The notes beneath the pieces are model-generated. The model made no database searches and was not told the origin of the DNA. It worked only from the letters and a program-made list of their open reading frames with translations. From CAG-177 sp003514385 (GTDB lineage Bacteria; Bacillota; Clostridia; Oscillospirales; Acutalibacteraceae): DNA of 64,000 nt. The DNA lies in the NCBI GenBank assembly GCA_051920445.1, contig JBPPLN010000001.1:372001-436000 (forward strand), given 5' to 3'. The stretch's first letter is position 1; every line of letters begins with the position of its first letter. Both the position numbers and the translations under genes were made by a program. Of this stretch, positions 24,278 through 32,018 are shown one piece after another.

Positions 24278-24322
24278 AAGACGAAAATACCAAAAAGTTT
24301 TCGGGCAATTTGTTTTCGTCTT
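24278..24322. repeat. 10-bp inverted repeat AAGACGAAAA / TTTTCGTCTT
   Basis: 24278-24287 and 24313-24322 are exact complements around a 25-nt loop, followed on plus by CCCTTTTT. It lies between the divergent promoters at 24162-24190 (minus) and 24334-24362 (plus). Terminator or regulatory site not decided. Confidence 0.5.
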
Positions 24323-24333
24323 CCCTTTTTCTA

Positions 24334-24362
24334 TTGACTATTGGGCGCAATACGGGTAAAAT
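24334..24362 (+). promoter_or_regulatory. Sigma-A promoter of the DUF1292 gene
   Basis: TTGACT (24334-24339) and TAAAAT (24357-24362), spacer 17 bp. The 65-nt leader contains GGCGC/GCGCC able to pair (about 24393-24413). Confidence 0.75.
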
Positions 24363-24433
24363 AAATACATAAAAATAAATTGTATCGGTCGGCGCGCATT
24401 ATACGGTGCGCCGCCGTATGAGAGGTTATTATT

Positions 24434-24760
24434 ATGGCAAAGGATTATAATCCCGACATCGTCAGCGTTGTTGACGAGGAAGGCAAGGAGCACATTTTTG
24501 AAGAGCTCGACCGCATCGAGACAGACCGCGGATGCTATGTCGCGCTGCTGCCCGTATATGACGACAGCGAAGAAGTTCTCGAAGGCGAGGACGAGGTTCT
24601 CCCCCTCAAGGTCATTGAGGAGGACGGCGAAACATATCTGACAATGATCGAGGACGACGATGAATTTGAAGAAGTCTATCAAGCTTTTGAAGAGCGTCTG
24701 AGCGATCTTTTCTTCGACGACGAGCGTACCGACTCGGAGAGCGAAGAGGACGGAGAATAA
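24434..24760 (+). CDS. DUF1292 family protein (YrzB-like)
   Basis: 108 residues, strongly acidic, with the family core DEEGKEHIFEELDRIE and a following beta strand region (YVALLPVYDD). GAGAGG lies 7 nt before the ATG. Function unknown; in Firmicutes the family usually accompanies ruvX and alaS, which are not here. It directly precedes the 6S RNA candidate and may share its transcript. Confidence 0.88.
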   Translation: MAKDYNPDIVSVVDEEGKEHIFEELDRIETDRGCYVALLPVYDDSEEVLEGEDEVLPLKVIEEDGETYLTMIEDDDEFEEVYQAFEERLSDLFFDDERTDSESEEDGE

Positions 24761-24764
24761 AATA

Positions 24765-24965
24765 AAGCCACCCTGCCCTGTGCGATAAATACGGTTCATA
24801 TTAACCCAACACGTTTTAATCGGGAGCTTAGTCTCCGGCGGCGGATTGCAGACCTCCCGGCTTTTGCCGGAAGAAGGGAGCGCGAACCCGCCGGGCGGTA
24901 CCCACCTGCTTTGGTATGCAGGTTACTATTGCCGTATCCGGCTCGGCGGGGCTTATTTTTTTGAT
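24765..24965 (+). ncRNA. ssrS: 6S RNA candidate
   Basis: About 195 nt. The arm AGTCTCC...GATTGCAGACC (24830-24854) lines up with the AGUCCCC...AUACC core of E. coli 6S RNA. The opposite arm ACC-(CTGC...GCAG)-GTTACTATTGCCGTATCC (24904-24939) lines up with its ACC-hairpin-GGGUUACAG...GCAUC segment. The ends pair: GCCACCCTGCC...GATAAATACGG near 24767-24795 with GCCGTATCC...GGCGGGGC at 24931-24952. This gives a long rod with a central bubble. A T-run at 24955-24962 closes it. 6S RNA traps sigma-A RNA polymerase in stationary phase. Alignment is from memory, hence the confidence. Confidence 0.72.
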
Positions 24966-24994
24966 TGTTTTTTATTATTTTATATAGCATATAA

Positions 24995-25016
24995 GCGGCC
25001 GCAAGCCGCATTTTTT
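24995..25016 (+). terminator. Short terminator hairpin downstream of the 6S candidate
   Basis: GCGGC-CGCAA-GCCGC (24995-25009) followed by ATTTTTT. A second stop after the T-run of the 6S candidate. Confidence 0.6.
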
Positions 25017-25052
25017 GCGGGCCGAGAGCCGCCGGAAACGGAGGAAAAGCTG

Positions 25053-25739
25053 TTGCAGCGCATACTTAACGCCGACATTGTCGACATCACCCCTATCGAC
25101 GGGGGTTTTATATATGCAGAGAAGAAGACGCTTGAAAACGGATCGTGCAGGGTCTCGTTCTATTCATATGACTGCGAGACAAGCATATCAACACCGATAA
25201 CAAGGGGCGAATATGTCTCCTGCAAATTCGGTCAGAACGGTTCGCGCATAGCGGACGAGCTCGGTCAGAAGGGCGAATTTATCTTCGCTCAGCCGACGAG
25301 GTTCTTCAACAACTGCACTGTCACTCTCGACAGAGCCGGGACATTCTCGCTCTTCACGCCCGAGGGTTCATGCATGAGGCGATATGAATTTACATATCAG
25401 GGCGCGCCGGTGTGCAACCCTGTTGCATATGAAAAATCGCTCTGGTGCGTTGTGCCGGAGCGCGACGCGATAATAAACTATTCGATAGACGAAGCCCGCG
25501 TTCTGCTCAGAATCGGCGGCGGAGCGCAGAGCGCGTTTTCGTATCCGACGAGCATAACTCTTATTCGCGGGAACATCTATGTCTGCAACCGCGATTCGCA
25601 CAAGATACGCGCCGTGCAGATCGGCAACAACACCTATGCCATCGACGACTACCGCACATTCAACGAGCCTGTATACAAATATTTCAGAGTCGGGAGCAGA
25701 GAATACGCTCTGCTCGACTCGGGAGTATGCGAAATATAA
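25053..25739 (+). CDS. Hypothetical protein, beta-propeller-like
   Basis: 228 residues if started at TTG 25053, which has GGAGG 8 nt upstream; no ATG fits the conserved-looking start MQRILNADIVDITPIDGG. The sequence is almost all short beta strands with repeated patterns of about 40 residues (GGFIYAEKK, GEFIFAQPT, GTFSLFTPEG, KSLWCVVPE, GNIYVCNRDSHKIRAVQIG), as in NHL/WD-type propellers. No signal peptide, so cytoplasmic. It precedes the secreted DUF4434 gene by 33 nt. Function not assignable. Confidence 0.7.
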   Translation: MQRILNADIVDITPIDGGFIYAEKKTLENGSCRVSFYSYDCETSISTPITRGEYVSCKFGQNGSRIADELGQKGEFIFAQPTRFFNNCTVTLDRAGTFSLFTPEGSCMRRYEFTYQGAPVCNPVAYEKSLWCVVPERDAIINYSIDEARVLLRIGGGAQSAFSYPTSITLIRGNIYVCNRDSHKIRAVQIGNNTYAIDDYRTFNEPVYKYFRVGSREYALLDSGVCEI

Positions 25740-25772
25740 AAAAGCCCCCTTGAGGCAATACAGGAGGTAAAT

Positions 25773-27119
25773 ATGGCAAACGTATTCAGAACGGTTATCA
25801 GGATAATCACCTGCATCGCACTGTTCATATGCCCCATGCCCACAGAGAAGAAATGCGAAGCCGAGTTCAACGGCACATTTATCCAGTCCTGGATGAGTTC
25901 ATACTGGGACGATGAGCGCTGGCAGGATGAGATAGGCGCGATGAAGGAGGCCGGAATAAAATACCTCATCATTCAGGATGTGGCTAACAAGGCTTCCGAC
26001 GGCACATGGACTGTCTACTACAACTCGAACCTCGACACATTCTCCGGCGCGACTTTCGGTGCTACGGATGTTGTTGAATCCGCACTGAGAAACTGCGAGG
26101 GTTCGGGCATCAAGGTCATGGTCGGACTCGGGCTCTATGACGAGTGGTGGACTAAATCCGGCTTCGGCAAGGACTACAGCGAGCTGTGCAATGTCTCCGC
26201 CAACATGATTGAAGAGATATATAACAAATATGTTTCAAAATACCCCGACGCTTTCTACGGCTGGTACTTCACGCCTGAGATGAGCAACGGTCCGCTCGTC
26301 AAGCTGTCGTCACCGTTCATCGCGAAGGGCGTCAATGTGATAATCGACGCTATCGAGCGCACGGACGCGGACGCTCCCCTGCTTTTAAGCCCGTTCTTCT
26401 CTCAGTACGGCGCGAACCCCGGAATCGAGAGTGCAAAGCTTTTCTGGGCTTCGTTCATAAAGTCCGTAAACTTCCACGAGCACGATATCTTCTGTCCGCA
26501 GGACGCGGTCGGCGCAGGCTGGACAATTGAAGAGAACCTCGTCAATGTCTGGAGAATGTACTCCGACGCAGTGAAGCTCAGCGGAAAGAGCATACGCCTT
26601 TGGGCGAATGTCGAAAACTTCACAAGCGCTGTTGCAAAGAGCAATACTACCGGCATAACCACTCCGCTCGTGACAGAGAACACGCAGGATGTGACCGCGA
26701 CGCTCGACAGACTCGTCAAGCAGATGGACATAGCTTCGCGCTATGCTGAAAATATCATAACGTTCTCGTACAACCACTATTACAGCCCCGTATATGTCGA
26801 CCCGATGTTCCACAACACCTATGTTGACTACCTGAAGCACGGTCATGTGCTCGAGAGTGAGGCGCCGACGGTGCCGACTGATCTCGGCTTCTCGGTTGAC
26901 GGAGACGGAAACACCGTGCTCAGCTGGCAGGCATCGACCGACAACTTCGGTGTGGCATATTACAGAATATGCGCCGACGGCAAGTTCCTCGTAAGATGCG
27001 AATACAACGAGGACACCGCAACGGTTATCGAAAACGCGCAGAGCGGCAGGGTATACAGCATCACCGCATACGACGCCGCGGGCAACGCCTCGCAGGCGGC
27101 GGAGATAACCTATCAGTAA
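25773..27119 (+). CDS. Secreted DUF4434 (GH-like TIM barrel) protein with C-terminal fibronectin type III domain
   Basis: 448 residues, AGGAGG 5 nt before the ATG. A hydrophobic N-terminus (IRIITCIALFICPMP) is a probable signal peptide. Residues about 35-340 match DUF4434, a glycoside-hydrolase-like barrel (FNGTFIQSWMSSYWDDERWQ, GIKYLIIQDV, FYGWYFTPEMSN). Residues about 365-448 form a fibronectin III domain (APTVPTDLGFSVDGDGNTVL ... GRVYSITAYDAAGNAS). Likely acts on or binds polysaccharide outside the cell; catalytic activity of DUF4434 is not established to my knowledge. Convergent with the lipase gene. Confidence 0.82.
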   Translation: MANVFRTVIRIITCIALFICPMPTEKKCEAEFNGTFIQSWMSSYWDDERWQDEIGAMKEAGIKYLIIQDVANKASDGTWTVYYNSNLDTFSGATFGATDVVESALRNCEGSGIKVMVGLGLYDEWWTKSGFGKDYSELCNVSANMIEEIYNKYVSKYPDAFYGWYFTPEMSNGPLVKLSSPFIAKGVNVIIDAIERTDADAPLLLSPFFSQYGANPGIESAKLFWASFIKSVNFHEHDIFCPQDAVGAGWTIEENLVNVWRMYSDAVKLSGKSIRLWANVENFTSAVAKSNTTGITTPLVTENTQDVTATLDRLVKQMDIASRYAENIITFSYNHYYSPVYVDPMFHNTYVDYLKHGHVLESEAPTVPTDLGFSVDGDGNTVLSWQASTDNFGVAYYRICADGKFLVRCEYNEDTATVIENAQSGRVYSITAYDAAGNASQAAEITYQ

Positions 27120-27178
27120 ACAATTTATAAGACAACAACACAGCCGCAGCAGGAAATAACCTGTTGCGAAACAACAAA

Positions 27179-27213
27179 AAATCCTACCCAAGGGAAAACC
27201 GTGGGTAGGATTT
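27179..27213. terminator. Bidirectional terminator between DUF4434 and lipase genes
   Basis: AAATCCTACCCA (27179-27190) and TGGGTAGGATTT (27202-27213) pair over 12 bp with an 11-nt loop; T-runs occur on both sides, so it can serve both convergent genes. A second hairpin, GCAGCAGG/CCTGTTGC (about 27147-27168), precedes it. Confidence 0.82.
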
Positions 27214-27252
27214 CTATTTCGCGCTCCCCTGCAAGCTATGGGGAGTTTTATA

Positions 27253-28407
27253 TTACAGCTCGTTTATCATCGAGAGCAGATCAACATAGAACACGCGGAC
27301 ATTATGGTTGACAAACAGGCCGCCATTTATCGAGAGGTGGTCGCCGCTGAATGTCGGCATGATGTTCCAGACGCCCGTTGCGACTTCGCCGCCGCTGTAA
27401 ACGGCAGAGGGCGCATCGAACGGAGCGAGAGCGGAGATTTTGTTGACGAGTCCGTCGTTCTCAAACCACTTCTCGTCGACGACATAGCCGCCCTTGGTGG
27501 TGCAGGTGAACTTGCCCATTCTGACTGAGCACGCTCTGAATAACTTATCTATATTGCCGTCAACCGGGCTGTAAGTGCCGTCCGCATTGCGCTCGGTCGC
27601 GCTGCACGGATAAGAGAAATAATAGACATTTTTGAGCGTCGAGATATTCTCATTTATCGCGAGAGCGTGGTCGATGTCCATATCATATTCCGCGCTGTCC
27701 GAAAGCGCCCTGTCGAGATGCGGAGCGGTGGCAACGGTGAGCATGGCGACAACCGCGCGCTCTTCGGCGGTGGCGTTGACATCTTTGATTATAGCGTCGC
27801 GCACGAGATAGGCGGTCGTGCCGTTATGCGGAGCGGCGAGCGCTGTTACGGAATATATCCAATCTGCCTTTCCGCCCGTGAACAGGTCGGAGACATCGCT
27901 GCCTGAAGCCTTGCGCTCGGCCTCGCTGCCGTTTGCCATAAGCTCAGCCAGAAGTCTGACGGTCACGCCGCCGAATGAATGACCGAGAAGATTTATCTTA
28001 TCCTCGGCGCTCCACTCATCGATAAGCGGATCGGAGGAATAATCCTCGCCGTATCTGTCGTGGCGGCAGCGCTTTGAATGCTCCTCGCCGTAGTCGGTGA
28101 CGGTGCCGGTCAGCTGGGCGTAAAGCTCGCAGGCTCTGTCCCATGCGCTTCCCGTGGGATCGACCGCTGCAGAATAGCACTCGAAGCCGCGGGCGTTGAG
28201 ATACTGCATCAGGTCGCCGCCGAACATACCCCAATAGGGCAGGAAATCGTTATACCAAGTGTAGCTGCCCCAGCCCGCAAGACCGTGAACGAAAACGTTG
28301 GCATACTCGGTGTTGAACTTCGTATCGTCAACCTTGACGTGCGGAATGTTGAGTGCAGGGAAGCAGAACATAATTACAGATACAATAAATGAAATTATTT
28401 TTGCCAC
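27253..28407 (-). CDS. Secreted lipase, family I.5-like alpha/beta hydrolase
   Basis: 384 residues, GTG start (AAAGGG about 8 nt upstream). N-terminal hydrophobic stretch IISFIVSVIMFCFPALN is a signal peptide. VFVHGLAGWG gives the oxyanion region; nucleophile Ser 144 in GHSFGG; GTVTDYGEEHSKRCRHDRYGEDY (about 101-123) is the zinc/calcium-region segment characteristic of Geobacillus/Staphylococcus lipases. A late Asp (ENDGLVN) and His (SGDHLSI) complete the triad. Hydrolyses acylglycerols outside the cell. Unusual in a gut-type anaerobe. Confidence 0.88.
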   Translation of the reverse strand: MAKIISFIVSVIMFCFPALNIPHVKVDDTKFNTEYANVFVHGLAGWGSYTWYNDFLPYWGMFGGDLMQYLNARGFECYSAAVDPTGSAWDRACELYAQLTGTVTDYGEEHSKRCRHDRYGEDYSSDPLIDEWSAEDKINLLGHSFGGVTVRLLAELMANGSEAERKASGSDVSDLFTGGKADWIYSVTALAAPHNGTTAYLVRDAIIKDVNATAEERAVVAMLTVATAPHLDRALSDSAEYDMDIDHALAINENISTLKNVYYFSYPCSATERNADGTYSPVDGNIDKLFRACSVRMGKFTCTTKGGYVVDEKWFENDGLVNKISALAPFDAPSAVYSGGEVATGVWNIMPTFSGDHLSINGGLFVNHNVRVFYVDLLSMINEL

Positions 28408-28517
28408 ATAACCATCCCTTTTTCATTGTTTTTGTCGGCGGTTATTCTCCGAACGCGCCGTTTACAAGACAATTATATATGGAATTTATTCCCGTTGTCA
28501 ATCGGTTTTCAAAAATA

Positions 28518-28565
28518 AAAACGGCTGCGGTCGGAGCAAATATATTGCTCGATCACAGCCGTTTT
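28518..28565 (-). terminator. Terminator after the YgjP-type peptidase gene
   Basis: AAAACGGCTG (28518-28527) pairs with CAGCCGTTTT (28556-28565), with an inner GAGCAA/TTGCTC stem; the minus strand continues TTTTTATTTTTG. Confidence 0.8.
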
Positions 28566-28566
28566 T

Positions 28567-29148
28567 TCACCATTTTTCGTGCATGAGGCGGAGATTCAGA
28601 ACTCTCAGCTCCTCTTTGCGCTTTTCATAATCCGGGCACCGCGAACCGACAAGCCGCCAGAACGCCGCCGAATGATCCATGTGTTTAAGATGCGAAAGCT
28701 CATGGATAATGCAATAATCAACCGCGTCCTCGGGCGCCATGACGAGAAACAGCGAGAGGTTTATATTCCCCTTTGAGGTGCATGAACCCCAGCGCGTTCT
28801 CGCGGAATTTATCTTGACCGAAGCGACCGTTTCGCCGAACTGATCTGCGAGCTCATATGTCCTGCGGACGAGATAGTTTTTGGCGAGCGAGCGGTAGACT
28901 TCCTTGAGCGCTGCCGCTGTATCCTCCGCCGAGAGCCCGTCGGGGACGAAAAAGTTGCTGCCGTCAAAACCTGCGCGTTTCCCGGATTTTTTTATCAGCG
29001 GATACTCGCGCCCGAGCAGGAGAAGTCCCGACTCCCCTCCCGGGACGAACGAATCGGAAATATCTTTTCGCTCCTGCACCTTTGCGAGATTTTTGAGCAC
29101 CCATTCGCGCTTTTCAAAAAGGAAATCTTCGATATGTTTGAGGCTCAT
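28567..29148 (-). CDS. YgjP-type M48/SprT-like metallopeptidase (UTP pyrophosphatase family), 5' end disturbed
   Basis: 193 residues from ATG 29148, but this start has no SD and lacks the family's N-terminal strands. Zinc motif HELSHLKH at 149-156 and RWGSCTSKGNINLS at 119-132 are diagnostic of the YgjP/DUF45 family. The missing N-terminus (ELTRSDRRTLSIKISRDAK) is encoded in frame just upstream at 29149-29225, without any ATG, GTG or TTG in that frame; an ATG at 29231 is one base out of frame. Either a 1-nt deletion, a sequencing error or a noncanonical start. Biological role of the family is unclear. Confidence 0.75.
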   Translation of the reverse strand: MSLKHIEDFLFEKREWVLKNLAKVQERKDISDSFVPGGESGLLLLGREYPLIKKSGKRAGFDGSNFFVPDGLSAEDTAAALKEVYRSLAKNYLVRRTYELADQFGETVASVKINSARTRWGSCTSKGNINLSLFLVMAPEDAVDYCIIHELSHLKHMDHSAAFWRLVGSRCPDYEKRKEELRVLNLRLMHEKW

Positions 29149-29252
29149 TCGGCGCGGCGCATAGACCAGAACCTTTGCATCGCGCGATATTTTTATGCTC
29201 AGCGTCCTGCGGTCGGAGCGCGTTAATTCATACTGAAATCCGAGTTCGGCAT
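29149..29252 (-). other. Out-of-frame 5' segment of the YgjP-type gene
   Basis: In the frame of the 28567-29148 gene this stretch encodes the family's conserved N-terminal strands, but has no start codon. In the next frame an ATG (29252) overlaps the dapA-like stop as TAATG, followed by another ATG at 29231 and a stop 9 codons on. Inserting one base near 29225-29231 would join them. Confidence 0.5.
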
Positions 29253-30175
29253 TATTCTATACCCATATCTGCCTTGAACTGTTCGGTCAGCTCGCGCATC
29301 TGATCTATCTCCATGCGGCGGCTGAGCGTGAACGCCGAAGCGTCCTTCGAGCGGCAGTCATAGCCCATGGGCACGCCCTCGAGGGAGAGATAATATTTTG
29401 CGTTGACGGGATAGAGCTGGCACTCGGCGAGAGAGGCGAAGCCGAGGAAAGCCTGAACTTTTTCCGCCTTTTCCGGCTCTTTTTCAAAGTTTTTGCACAG
29501 CCACGAATATATCTCCGGGTGGAAATTCGCCATAACGCCCGAGAAGCCGGCACAGCCCATTTTCAGCGTTTCGAGCAGGCTCGCGGAGTTGGCGTTGAAT
29601 ATCTTGAGTCCCATGCCGTCAACGGCTCTGAGCTTTTCGTTTATCATGCCGGGGTCGCAGCAGGTGTCTTTGAGAAAAGTGAATCTGCCGGACTCGGCGA
29701 GCTTTTTGAGCACCTCGGGAGTCATAATGCGCTTATAGGGATAGGGACACTCATAGATGCCGAAGTTGACATCGCCGACGGACTCGACAGCCCTGTCGAT
29801 ATTTTTGAGGAACACGCTGTCGTCCTCATCGGCTGAGGCGAACCTGTTCGAGATAAACACATAGGCGTCTATCCCCTCGTCTATGAAAGCCTTTGCCTCT
29901 TCTATCTGAGTGTCGAGGTCATCCGCGACATGACCGGACGCGACGATTGAGATATTTTTCGGCGTATGCTGCATAACAAAATGCAGGAGCTCAAGTCTCT
30001 CTTCAAACGAGAGAAAGAATATCTCGCTCGACTGGCAGATGGCGAAAATTCCGTCGACTTTCTTCCCGGCGTACCAGTTTATGAGCGCTTCGACAGCCGC
30101 ATAATCTATCTTATTGTCCTTTGTGAACGGCGTTATCATGGTCGGATAGACGCCGTTGGGAATCATCTTTTTCAT
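29252..30175 (-). CDS. Dihydrodipicolinate synthase/N-acetylneuraminate lyase family aldolase
   Basis: 307 residues from ATG 30175 (GGAGGG 7 nt upstream). TIM-barrel class I aldolase: Schiff-base Lys 169 in FTFLKD and Tyr 141 in IYECPYP. The usual GTTGE substrate loop near residue 45 is replaced by CQSSEIFFLS, so true DapA activity is unlikely; it groups with sialic acid lyase or keto-acid aldolase-like members. No sialic acid or lysine genes are adjacent. Stop overlaps the start region of the YgjP-type gene. Confidence 0.8.
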   Translation of the reverse strand: MKKMIPNGVYPTMITPFTKDNKIDYAAVEALINWYAGKKVDGIFAICQSSEIFFLSFEERLELLHFVMQHTPKNISIVASGHVADDLDTQIEEAKAFIDEGIDAYVFISNRFASADEDDSVFLKNIDRAVESVGDVNFGIYECPYPYKRIMTPEVLKKLAESGRFTFLKDTCCDPGMINEKLRAVDGMGLKIFNANSASLLETLKMGCAGFSGVMANFHPEIYSWLCKNFEKEPEKAEKVQAFLGFASLAECQLYPVNAKYYLSLEGVPMGYDCRSKDASAFTLSRRMEIDQMRELTEQFKADMGIE

Positions 30176-30237
30176 TTTTTGTCCCTCCAATATGATCTCA
30201 GTTAAGTTTATCACATCGGCGGGAATTGTCAAGAAAA

Positions 30238-30900
30238 TCAGGCGGACAGGTTGCGCCGCAGGAGCGCGAGCACGGCTTTTTCGCGCCGCGACACCTGCAC
30301 CTGCGACATACCGAGCAGTTCGGCTGTTCGGCTCTGGGTCATGCCGCGATAATAGCGCAGGCTTATCATCTCGCGGTCGCGGTCATCGAGCAGAGCGATG
30401 ACCTCGCGCAGGGCGATAAGCTCCGAGGCGGCGTTCTCAGGCGACTCAACGGGCAGGTCGATCTGCCCCTCGCCGTCGTCCGTGCAGGCGGTCAGCGACA
30501 CGGCGGGCATTGCGGCGTTGAGCAGTTGCGCCGTCTGGGCGACATCGCTGCCGAGGCGTTCGGCGAGCTGGCCTACAGTAGGTTCGCATCCGAGCTCGGC
30601 GGTCAGCGCGTCCTTTTCGCGCATCGCGGCGCGCGCTTTTTCTTTCAGTGCGCGTCCGACTTTGACGCTGCCGCCGTCGCGGAAAATGCGCTTTATCTCG
30701 CCGAGAATGACGGGCACGGCATAGGTCGAAAACGAGAATCCGCGCTCCGGGTCGAAGTTTTCGGCGGCTTTTATAATCCCGACGCACCCCGCCTGAAACA
30801 GGTCGTCATACTCCGCACCCTTGCCGCGGAATTTGTTGGCGCAGGCATGGACAAGACCGATATTCTTTTCAACAAGTTCATTGCGTTCAGCCCTGTCCAT
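30238..30900 (-). CDS. sigF: Sporulation sigma factor SigF (forespore)
   Basis: 220 residues. Sigma-70 region 2 (NIGLVHACANKFRGKGAEYDDLFQAGCVGIIKAAENFD, FSFSTYAVPVILGEIKR), region 3 (ALTAELGCEPTVGQLAERLG) and region 4 HTH (MTQSRTAELLGMSQVQVSRREK). SigF directs the first forespore-specific transcription. Last gene of spoIIAA-spoIIAB-sigF, overlapping spoIIAB by 14 bp. Gene context separates it from SigG. Confidence 0.95.
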   Translation of the reverse strand: MDRAERNELVEKNIGLVHACANKFRGKGAEYDDLFQAGCVGIIKAAENFDPERGFSFSTYAVPVILGEIKRIFRDGGSVKVGRALKEKARAAMREKDALTAELGCEPTVGQLAERLGSDVAQTAQLLNAAMPAVSLTACTDDGEGQIDLPVESPENAASELIALREVIALLDDRDREMISLRYYRGMTQSRTAELLGMSQVQVSRREKAVLALLRRNLSA

Positions 30901-31339
30901 CGCCGCGTCCTTTTATAAATTTATCCATGGTGACGCTCGTCCCCTTGCCCGGGACGGAGCGCACGCGCACTTTGTCCATAAAGCTCTCCATGACGGCGAA
31001 TCCCAAGCCCGCGCGCTCGCCGCCGAGAGTCGTGAACAGCGGCTCCATCGCTTGGCGCACATCGATTATGCCGCATCCGCGATCCCTTATTCTGATGCGG
31101 ACGAGTCCGTCGTCGAACAGCCCGACCCATATGTATATCTCCCCCACGCTCGCGGGATAGGCGTGGACGATGCAGTTTGTGACCGCCTCGCTGACGGCGG
31201 TTTTAATATCCGATATTTCTTCGACAGTCGGGTCCTGCTGAGCCGCAAACGCCGAGACTGCGACGCGCGCGAAGCTCTCGTTGACGGAGCGGCTCTCTAT
31301 TTTCAGGCTCATCTGATCGACAGGCTTTTTTCTACTCAT
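30887..31339 (-). CDS. spoIIAB: Anti-sigma F factor SpoIIAB
   Basis: 150 residues from ATG 31339 (AAGGAGG 6 nt upstream). GHKL-type ATP-binding serine kinase: N-box EAVTNCIVHAY, G1 DRGCGI, and G2 RAGLGFAVME. Binds and holds SigF, and phosphorylates SpoIIAA; release occurs in the forespore after septation. Starts just before the spoIIAA stop region and overlaps sigF. Confidence 0.95.
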   Translation of the reverse strand: MSRKKPVDQMSLKIESRSVNESFARVAVSAFAAQQDPTVEEISDIKTAVSEAVTNCIVHAYPASVGEIYIWVGLFDDGLVRIRIRDRGCGIIDVRQAMEPLFTTLGGERAGLGFAVMESFMDKVRVRSVPGKGTSVTMDKFIKGRGDGQG

Positions 31340-31667
31340 GTTTATCCTCCTTGTTCCTTTTCTGCGACAACGTACACAGCGCCTGCATACCCGCAAGACG
31401 CATCATTTTATAATTGCGCTCGCTGAGATTCGTGACTTCGAGCTTTCCCTGCCAGCCCTGCAGAAGCCTATAGCGACCCATGACAAGACCGACGGCGGAA
31501 CTATCCATAAAAGTGACATCGGCGAAGTCGAGGCGCAGTATCTTCGGCTGCTGAGCCGCGGCGGCGGCATCGATATCCGCGCGCATTGCGGCGGCGGTAT
31601 GGTGGTCTATCTCGCCGGAGAGCAGCGCGCTGACGCTGAGCGGATTTGAGATTATTTCAACACCCAT
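31332..31667 (-). CDS. spoIIAA: Anti-sigma F factor antagonist SpoIIAA
   Basis: 111 residues with a single STAS domain. Phosphorylatable serine in FMDSSAVGLVMGRY (Ser 56/57), matching the B. subtilis Ser58 site. Unphosphorylated SpoIIAA frees SigF from SpoIIAB; SpoIIE, elsewhere, would dephosphorylate it. GGAGG 7 nt before the ATG. First gene of the operon. Confidence 0.94.
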   Translation of the reverse strand: MGVEIISNPLSVSALLSGEIDHHTAAAMRADIDAAAAAQQPKILRLDFADVTFMDSSAVGLVMGRYRLLQGWQGKLEVTNLSERNYKMMRLAGMQALCTLSQKRNKEDKHE

Positions 31668-31725
31668 GTTTTTTCCTCCTTTGGGGTGATTATCAATTAA
31701 CAGTTTGTCCGGGATGAGTGGGATT

Positions 31726-31731
31726 ATTCTC
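31726..31731 (-). promoter_or_regulatory. Possible SigH-type -10 element upstream of spoIIAA
   Basis: GAGAAT (minus strand) lies about 59 nt before spoIIAA; spoIIA operons are SigH-driven in Bacillus. No good AGGA-type -35 was found at the expected distance, so this is weak. Confidence 0.25.
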
Positions 31732-31780
31732 GGATTTGTTTGAATTTTTTGTTGACGATATCAGTACATTTAAAATTTTG

Positions 31781-31828
31781 TATCGGCTGCCGCCGATATC
31801 GGACAGCCGCAAGGGCTGTCCCTACGAA
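31781..31828 (+). repeat. Palindromic repeat family B, copy 1
   Basis: Two adjoining hairpins: TATCGGC-TGCC-GCCGATA and GGACAGCC-GCAA-GGGCTGTCC, then CTACGAA. An inverted copy lies at 41279-41325. It sits in the 350-bp gap 31668-32018, which otherwise holds a small hairpin GACTCT/AGAGTC (31886-31903) and the folC terminator. Confidence 0.72.
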
Positions 31829-31944
31829 CCGTGCACAATTTTTAATTGCAGCAAATCTTATGAAAAATCTGTGCCGCCGTTGGTCGACTCTGTGTGGAGA
31901 GTCATTTTGATATGATCAAAAATCGGACACGGCTTGTACAAAAT

Positions 31945-31988
31945 AAAAAACAGGACGGACTATTATCATCAAAGATAATAATCCATCC
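31945..31988 (-). terminator. Terminator after folC
   Basis: GGACGGA-TATTATC (31953-31967) pairs with GATAATA-TCCATCC (to 31988) with a 6-nt loop; six T and a further TTATTTT follow on the minus strand. Confidence 0.85.
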
Positions 31989-32018
31989 CGTTTGAAAATC
32001 CTGCCGAAATGCGGCGGG

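Noticed and set aside
24875..24945. T-box leader, suggested by GGTGGGTACCGCCC on the minus strand
   Set aside because: It lacks the exact AGGGTGGNACCGCG core, no gene follows in that direction, and the plus strand fits 6S RNA well.
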